9,559 nucleotides of DNA, taken from NCBI GenBank assembly GCA_032128415.1, contig JAQBGW010000036.1, positions 1 to 9,559 of the forward strand, read 5' to 3'. This document shows positions 5,937 through 9,559 of this stretch, in pieces. The position numbers were made by a program, and so were the translations under genes. Position 1 is the stretch's first letter, and the number at the start of each line of letters is the position of its first letter. This DNA comes from Ga0077527 sp032128415. GTDB taxonomy: Bacteria > Pseudomonadota > Gammaproteobacteria > Burkholderiales > SG8-41. A model generated the notes under the pieces. The model did not search any database and had not been told where the DNA came from. It saw only the letters and a program-made list of their open reading frames with translations.

Positions 5937-7193
5937 ATGGATATAAAGGCCTACATGCTCGGCATCGGCAAGGCCGCCCGCGCGGCTTCGCGCGTGATGG
6001 CGGTCGCCGATACCAACACCAAAAACAAAGCGTTGACGGAGATGGCACTGGTGATCGAACGCGCAGCGAAAGTACTGCTGCACGAAAATGCGCGCGATGT
6101 TGAAGCGGCCAAGGCAAATAATCTCGACGCTGCCGCCATCGACCGCCTGACGCTGACGCCGGCCCGCATCGAGGCCATGGCCGACGGCCTGCGCCAGATC
6201 GCCGCGCTGCCGGATCCCATCGGCGAAATCTCCGGCCTCAAACGTCGCCCGACCGGCATTCAGGTCGGTCGGATGCGCGTACCGCTGGGCGTAATCGGCA
6301 TCATTTACGAATCGCGGCCGAACGTCACTGCGGATGCAGCCGGTCTGTGCCTGAAATCCGGCAACGCGGCGATCCTTCGCGGCGGCTCGGAGGCAATACA
6401 TAGCAATCAGGCGATTGCCGCCTGCGTGCATACGGGCCTCAAAGCCGCCGGCCTGCCGGAAACCGCGGTGCAAGTGATCGAGACCACGGATCGCGCTGCG
6501 GTCGGCGAGCTGATCACCATGCACGACTATGTCGATATCATCGTGCCGCGCGGCGGCAAGAGCCTGATCGAGCGGCTGATGCGGGAATCGCGCATCCCGA
6601 TGATCAAACACCTGCATGGCGTGTGCCACGTCTATATTGACGACAAGGCCGACTTCGACAAGGCATTGCGCATCGCCGACAACTCGAAGACCCAGCGCCT
6701 GGGCACCTGCAACACCATGGAAACGCTGCTGGTGGCGCGCAGCATCGCGGATAAGATCCTGCCGCCGCTATGCAAAATCTACACTGACAAAAAAATCGAA
6801 CTGCGCGGTGACGACGCCGCCCGCAAGATCGTGCCGGGCATGAAGGCGGCCACCGAAGACGATTGGTACACCGAATACCTGGATGCAATCCTGTCGATCC
6901 GCGTGGTTGATGATCTGGACGCGGCGATTGCACATATCGCGCGTTACGGCTCGCAGCACACCGACGCCATCGTCACCGAAGACACCGCCCGCGCGCAGCG
7001 TTTTGTGCGCGAAGTCGATTCGAGTTCGGTGATGGTCAATGCCTCAACGCGTTTTGCCGATGGCTACGAATACGGCCTCGGCGCCGAGATCGGCATTTCC
7101 ACCGACAAGTTGCATGCGCGCGGGCCGGTAGGGCTGGAAGGTCTGACTTCACTCAAATACGTGGTGTTCGGCGACGGGCAAGTGCGCGACTGA
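5937..7193 (+). CDS. proA: Glutamate-5-semialdehyde dehydrogenase (gamma-glutamyl phosphate reductase)
   Basis: Second enzyme of proline synthesis from glutamate: NADPH-dependent reduction of gamma-glutamyl phosphate to glutamate-5-semialdehyde in the cytoplasm. It has 418 residues (417 in E. coli). It belongs to the aldehyde dehydrogenase superfamily. Family landmarks include PLGVIGIIYESRPNVT, CLKSGNAAILRGGSEA, VPRGGKSLI, HLHGVCHVYID, the catalytic cysteine in LGTCNTMETLLV (C258), and the C-terminal FADGYEYGLGAEIGIST and GPVGLEGLTS. The start at 5937 gives MDIKAYMLGIGKAARAA, which fits the family. The frame stays open upstream to a TTG at 5685, but that extension runs through the repeat element and is not coding. 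In relatives proA follows holA closely; here 686 bp intervene. proB is not in the window. Confidence 0.97.
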   Translation: MDIKAYMLGIGKAARAASRVMAVADTNTKNKALTEMALVIERAAKVLLHENARDVEAAKANNLDAAAIDRLTLTPARIEAMADGLRQIAALPDPIGEISGLKRRPTGIQVGRMRVPLGVIGIIYESRPNVTADAAGLCLKSGNAAILRGGSEAIHSNQAIAACVHTGLKAAGLPETAVQVIETTDRAAVGELITMHDYVDIIVPRGGKSLIERLMRESRIPMIKHLHGVCHVYIDDKADFDKALRIADNSKTQRLGTCNTMETLLVARSIADKILPPLCKIYTDKKIELRGDDAARKIVPGMKAATEDDWYTEYLDAILSIRVVDDLDAAIAHIARYGSQHTDAIVTEDTARAQRFVREVDSSSVMVNASTRFADGYEYGLGAEIGISTDKLHARGPVGLEGLTSLKYVVFGDGQVRD

Positions 7194-7240
7194 GTACCGC
7201 GAGCGGATCGCAAGAAAACCGTTTCGGCGCCGGGATTCAA

Positions 7241-7246
7241 TATAAC
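7241..7246 (+). promoter_or_regulatory. Candidate -10 box for lpdA
   Basis: TATAAC lies in the AT-rich second half of the 85-bp proA-lpdA gap, 32 bases before the lpdA ATG. No good -35 is seen at the usual spacing. A second, weaker pair (TTGTTG at 7247 and TAAGAT at 7269) would start transcription at or past the ATG. No terminator hairpin with a T run follows proA, so read-through from proA is also possible. Confidence 0.3.
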
Positions 7247-7278
7247 TTGTTGTTTTTATTCACTAATTTAAGATTCCC

Positions 7279-9069
7279 ATGAGCAAACTTATTGAAATCA
7301 AGGTCCCGGACATCGGGGAATTCAAAAACATCCCAGTGATCGAAGTGCTGGTCAAACCCGGCGATGTGGTGAACAAGGAGGATTCGCTGGTCACGCTGGA
7401 ATCCGACAAGGCGACGATGGACATTCCGGCGCCGTCCGCCGGTGTGGTCAAGTCGCTGAGCCTGAAACCCGGCGACAAGGTGTCCAAAGGCACATTGATC
7501 CTGATGCTGGAAGAAGCATCCGATGCTGCCGCAACTCCAGCGGCGAAACCGGCCGCAGCAGCGGCTCCTGCTCCGTCCGCTGCGCCCGCTGCTGCAAAAC
7601 CGGCGACCGCGCCTGCCGCAACCGCCGCCGCTCCCAAAACAGATATCACCGGCATCAAAGCCGACATCCACACGGAAGTCGTAGTGCTCGGTGCCGGTCC
7701 CGGCGGCTATACCGCGGCATTCCGTGCCGCGGATCTCGGCAAAAAAGTCGTATTGATCGAGCGCTATCCGACGCTGGGCGGCGTGTGTCTGAACGTTGGC
7801 TGCATTCCGTCGAAAGCGCTGTTGCATATGGCCAAGGTCATCACCGAAGCCGATGAAGCAGCTCATGCCGGCATCACCTTCGGCAAACCAAAAATCGATA
7901 TCGACAAGCTGCGCGCCTGGAAAGACGGCGTACTGGGCAAACTGACCAAGGGGCTCACCGGTCTTGCCAAGCAGCGCAAAGTACAGGTCATCACCGGCCG
8001 CGGCGAATTCGCTTCGGCAAACACGATTCGCGTCGAAACCGCGGACGGCGTGAAGACCGTCGCATTCGAGAGTTGCATCATCGCTGCAGGATCGTCGGTC
8101 GCGAAAATCCCCGGCTTTCCCTACGACGATCCGCGCATCATCGATTCCACCGGCGCGCTGAAACTGGCGGAAGTGCCGAAACGCCTGCTGGTGATCGGCG
8201 GCGGCATCATCGGCCTGGAAATGGCCACAGTGTATGACGCGCTGGGCAGCAAGATCACTGTCGTCGAACTGCTGGACAGCCTGATTCCCGGCGCCGACAA
8301 GGACATCGTGCGCGTGTTGGCCAAACGCATCGAGAAGCGTTACGAAAAAATTCTGCTCAAAACCAAAGTCGCCAAAATCGAAGCGCAAAAGGCTGGACTC
8401 AAGGTCACTTTCGAAGGCGCCGCTGGCAACACAACAGATACCTTCGACGCAGTTCTGATGGCCGTCGGCCGCCGACCCAACGGTCGCGAAATCAAGGCCG
8501 AAGCGGCAGGCGTCACAGTGAATGAGCGTGGCTACATTCCTGCTGACAAACAGCAGCGCACCAATGTGCCGCACATCTACGCCATTGGCGACATCTGCGG
8601 CGAACCCATGCTCGCGCACAAGGCCACGCATGAAGCCAAGATTGCCGCCGAGGTTATCGCCGGCCACAAGGCGTTTTTCGACGCACGGACGATACCGTCT
8701 GTTGCCTACACCGATCCGGAAATTGCGTGGATGGGCCTCACCGAAACGCAAGCGCAGGCAGAGGGCATCGAATACGAAAAAGCAGTATTCCCGTGGGCGG
8801 CCAGCGGCCGCGCACTCGCCACCGGCCGTGACGACGGCATGACCAAACTGCTACTCGACAAAAAAACCCGGCGCGTACTCGGCACGGCGATCGTTGGCGT
8901 CAATGCCGGCGAACTGATTGCCGAAGCCGTGCTGGCGCTGGAAATGGGCGCCGACGCCACCGATCTCAGCCTGACCATCCACCCGCATCCGACGCTGTCG
9001 GAAACGCTGTTTTTTGCAGCGGAGATCGCCGAGGGGTCGATTACTGACCTCTACATGCCAAAGAAATAG
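7279..9069 (+). CDS. lpdA: Dihydrolipoyl dehydrogenase with N-terminal lipoyl domain
   Basis: The E3 flavoprotein of 2-oxoacid dehydrogenase complexes, which reoxidises dihydrolipoamide with NAD+. It has 596 residues, about 120 more than E. coli Lpd because of an N-terminal lipoyl domain (about 1-80) with the lipoylation site ESDKATMDIP (K44). A mobile Ala/Pro-rich linker (about 83-120) follows, then the flavin part: FAD-binding GAGPGGY (138-144), the redox disulfide C170-LNVG-C175, NAD-binding IGGGIIGLE (306-314), the second FAD motif YAIGDICGEPMLAHKA, and the catalytic HPTLSE near the C-terminus (H570, E575). All key residues are present. This fused form is common in Betaproteobacteria, usually beside aceE and aceF of pyruvate dehydrogenase. 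Here the upstream neighbour is proA and no E1 or E2 gene is in view. The start has only a weak ribosome binding site. Confidence 0.97.
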   Translation: MSKLIEIKVPDIGEFKNIPVIEVLVKPGDVVNKEDSLVTLESDKATMDIPAPSAGVVKSLSLKPGDKVSKGTLILMLEEASDAAATPAAKPAAAAAPAPSAAPAAAKPATAPAATAAAPKTDITGIKADIHTEVVVLGAGPGGYTAAFRAADLGKKVVLIERYPTLGGVCLNVGCIPSKALLHMAKVITEADEAAHAGITFGKPKIDIDKLRAWKDGVLGKLTKGLTGLAKQRKVQVITGRGEFASANTIRVETADGVKTVAFESCIIAAGSSVAKIPGFPYDDPRIIDSTGALKLAEVPKRLLVIGGGIIGLEMATVYDALGSKITVVELLDSLIPGADKDIVRVLAKRIEKRYEKILLKTKVAKIEAQKAGLKVTFEGAAGNTTDTFDAVLMAVGRRPNGREIKAEAAGVTVNERGYIPADKQQRTNVPHIYAIGDICGEPMLAHKATHEAKIAAEVIAGHKAFFDARTIPSVAYTDPEIAWMGLTETQAQAEGIEYEKAVFPWAASGRALATGRDDGMTKLLLDKKTRRVLGTAIVGVNAGELIAEAVLALEMGADATDLSLTIHPHPTLSETLFFAAEIAEGSITDLYMPKK

Positions 9070-9089
9070 ATCCGCCCACAACTAGGCAT

Positions 9090-9111
9090 TATCAATAAAA
9101 TATCAATAAAA
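9090..9111 (+). repeat. 11-bp perfect tandem duplication after lpdA
   Basis: TATCAATAAAA occurs twice with no gap (9090-9100 and 9101-9111), 20 bases after the lpdA stop, in an unusually AT-rich patch. It could be a binding site for a regulator or a nucleoid protein, or a replication-slippage product. No known operator is recognised; the TTGAT half needed for an FNR-type site is absent. Confidence 0.75.
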
Positions 9112-9214
9112 ACAATGGATTACATAATATTTCTGCTACCCTGCCTGCCCCGTCACAGCACACCCCAGTTCCGCTACTCGCGCAGCAGGCAATAACCGCC
9201 CTTGCATCGCGGTC

Positions 9215-9240
9215 ACTCACCGCAGGAACCTGCGGTGAGT
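9215..9240. repeat. Perfect 26-base palindromic hairpin
   Basis: ACTCACCGCAGG (9215-9226) pairs perfectly with 9229-9240, leaving only the two bases AA in the centre. With one bulged C (9214), three more pairs can be added (9211-9213 with 9241-9243). It is a strong stem about 145 bases after lpdA. Without a T run it is not a standard Rho-independent terminator, but it could stabilise the lpdA mRNA 3' end, stop polymerase weakly, or be a protein-binding site. Confidence 0.7.
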
Positions 9241-9341
9241 ACCACTACGCGGATCGTGAGTCCGTCTGGTGGTTTCGTCCTGACTATTCATGCAAATTGC
9301 CCTTTTTTTCCCTGTCTCAAAGGCGTAGTATTTGCGACACT

Positions 9342-9368
9342 TTTCGCCCGGTCCGCCGGTGGGCGAAA
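9342..9368. repeat. Hairpin upstream of the GltD-like gene
   Basis: TTTCGCCC (9342-9349) pairs with GGGCGAAA (9361-9368) around an 11-base loop that contains a further small GG/CC pairing. It lies 62 bases before the TTG start of the next gene and may be in its mRNA leader. No T tract follows, and it matches no riboswitch I recognise. Confidence 0.5.
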
Positions 9369-9420
9369 TAGACAAATAAAAACAACAACATGTGGCGGCT
9401 TATGCAGCTGAATATGTAAC

Positions 9421-9424
9421 GGAG
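9421..9424 (+). promoter_or_regulatory. Ribosome binding site that fixes a TTG start
   Basis: GGAG lies six bases before the TTG at 9431. It is the clearest Shine-Dalgarno sequence in the window and is the reason for preferring this rare start over the in-frame GTG at 9392, which has no ribosome binding site. Confidence 0.55.
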
Positions 9425-9430
9425 TTTTTG

Positions 9431-9559
9431 TTGAAACCGACTGATATTGCGCACCCAGATTACTTCCATAAAGTTGTCGATTGTCAGTGGGCCTGCCCGG
9501 CTCACACTCCCGTCCCCGAATACATTCGCTTGATCGCCGCAGGCCGCTACAGCGATGCC
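9431..9559 (+). CDS. GltD-like FAD/iron-sulfur oxidoreductase, N-terminal fragment (cut by window edge)
   Basis: Only 43 codons are visible: a start LKPTDIAHPDYFHKVV, then DCQWACPAHTPVPEYIRLI and AAGRYSDA, with the frame open to the edge. The Cys-x3-Cys-Pro followed by VPEYIRLIAAGRYSDA is typical of the N-terminal iron-sulfur domain (Fer4_20 type) of glutamate synthase small subunit-like flavoproteins, a group that also includes dihydropyrimidine dehydrogenase and NfnB-like subunits. They bind two 4Fe-4S clusters, FAD and NAD(P)H and pass electrons to a partner subunit. The family assignment rests on pattern recall and short sequence; the true substrate cannot be told. A TTG start with a good GGAG site is preferred. 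A GTG at 9392 in the same frame would add 13 residues. The 361-bp leader suggests it is the first gene of its own unit. Confidence 0.65.
   Translation, partial: MKPTDIAHPDYFHKVVDCQWACPAHTPVPEYIRLIAAGRYSDA

Larger units (their letters stand above)
9070..9430. other. 361-bp intergenic region between lpdA and the GltD-like gene
   Basis: No protein gene is supported here. The region is richer in A and T than its neighbours and contains a tandem 11-bp duplication (9090-9111), a perfect palindrome (9215-9240), a pyrimidine-rich stretch with a run of seven T (9303-9309), a hairpin at 9342-9368, and a possible nine-codon reading frame (9390-9419) just before the next ribosome binding site. A CATAAT hexamer at 9123-9128 and TAGTAT at 9326-9331 are possible -10 boxes, without convincing -35 partners. 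The promoter of the downstream gene is probably in this region. Confidence 0.6.

Noticed and set aside
7237..8751. 504-codon open frame on the minus strand
   Set aside because: It is antisense to lpdA and resembles no known protein. It reflects codon bias of the real gene.
9090..9111. FNR or IHF binding site at the tandem duplication
   Set aside because: The ATCAA half is present twice, but the TTGAT partner of an FNR site is absent and the IHF consensus is not fully met.
9202..9411. 69-codon frame after lpdA
   Set aside because: It begins at TTG without a ribosome binding site, spans the palindrome and resembles no protein.
9241..9420. Riboswitch (including c-di-GMP type) in the leader of the GltD-like gene
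   Set aside because: The hairpin and GC-rich loop superficially suggested one, but the conserved core sequences of known classes that I can recall are not present.
9317..9505. 62-codon minus-strand frame at the right end
   Set aside because: It is antisense to the start of the GltD-like gene and has no supporting start signal.

Overview
The window looks like chromosomal DNA from a GC-rich betaproteobacterium. The evidence is the gene order leuS-lptE-holA-proA, a dihydrolipoyl dehydrogenase carrying its own N-terminal lipoyl domain (a form common in Betaproteobacteria), and the protein sequences themselves. The order or family cannot be fixed from the sequence alone. No tRNA, rRNA, CRISPR array, complete insertion sequence or phage gene was seen.

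Layout. Positions 1-826 (minus strand) hold the N-terminal 38% or so of the DNA repair helicase UvrD, cut by the window edge. A 124-bp divergent intergenic region (827-950) has a TATAAT hexamer facing each way. From 951 the plus strand carries leuS (leucyl-tRNA synthetase), lptE (outer-membrane LPS assembly lipoprotein) and holA (DNA polymerase III delta), which are closely spaced and probably co-transcribed. A 686-bp gene-free stretch (5251-5936) then separates holA from proA (glutamate-5-semialdehyde dehydrogenase, proline synthesis). Next come an 85-bp gap, lpdA (lipoyl-domain dihydrolipoyl dehydrogenase), a 361-bp AT-richer intergenic region full of small repeats and hairpins, and the first 43 codons of a GltD-like flavin/iron-sulfur oxidoreductase cut by the right edge.

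The genes are mostly housekeeping. The most unusual part is the holA-proA spacer. It is a non-coding, MITE-like element of about 583 bp (5284-5866). Its 65-bp terminal inverted repeats match at 56 of 65 positions, and each encloses a 13-bp hairpin. The core holds further perfect inverted repeats, and TTGGTTTAA occurs outside both ends. It has no transposase and appears to have split a usually tight operon. proA seems to have its own extended -10 element placed so that its transcript would be leaderless or nearly so.

A second oddity is a GC-rich 10-bp-stem palindrome that is read through in frame inside leuS, adding about 17 residues to the editing domain. A third is the lpdA 3' region, with an 11-bp tandem duplication, a perfect 12-bp-arm palindrome and a second hairpin upstream of the GltD-like gene, which starts with TTG behind a good ribosome binding site. 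The possible link between lpdA and the GltD-like oxidoreductase depends on what follows beyond the window.
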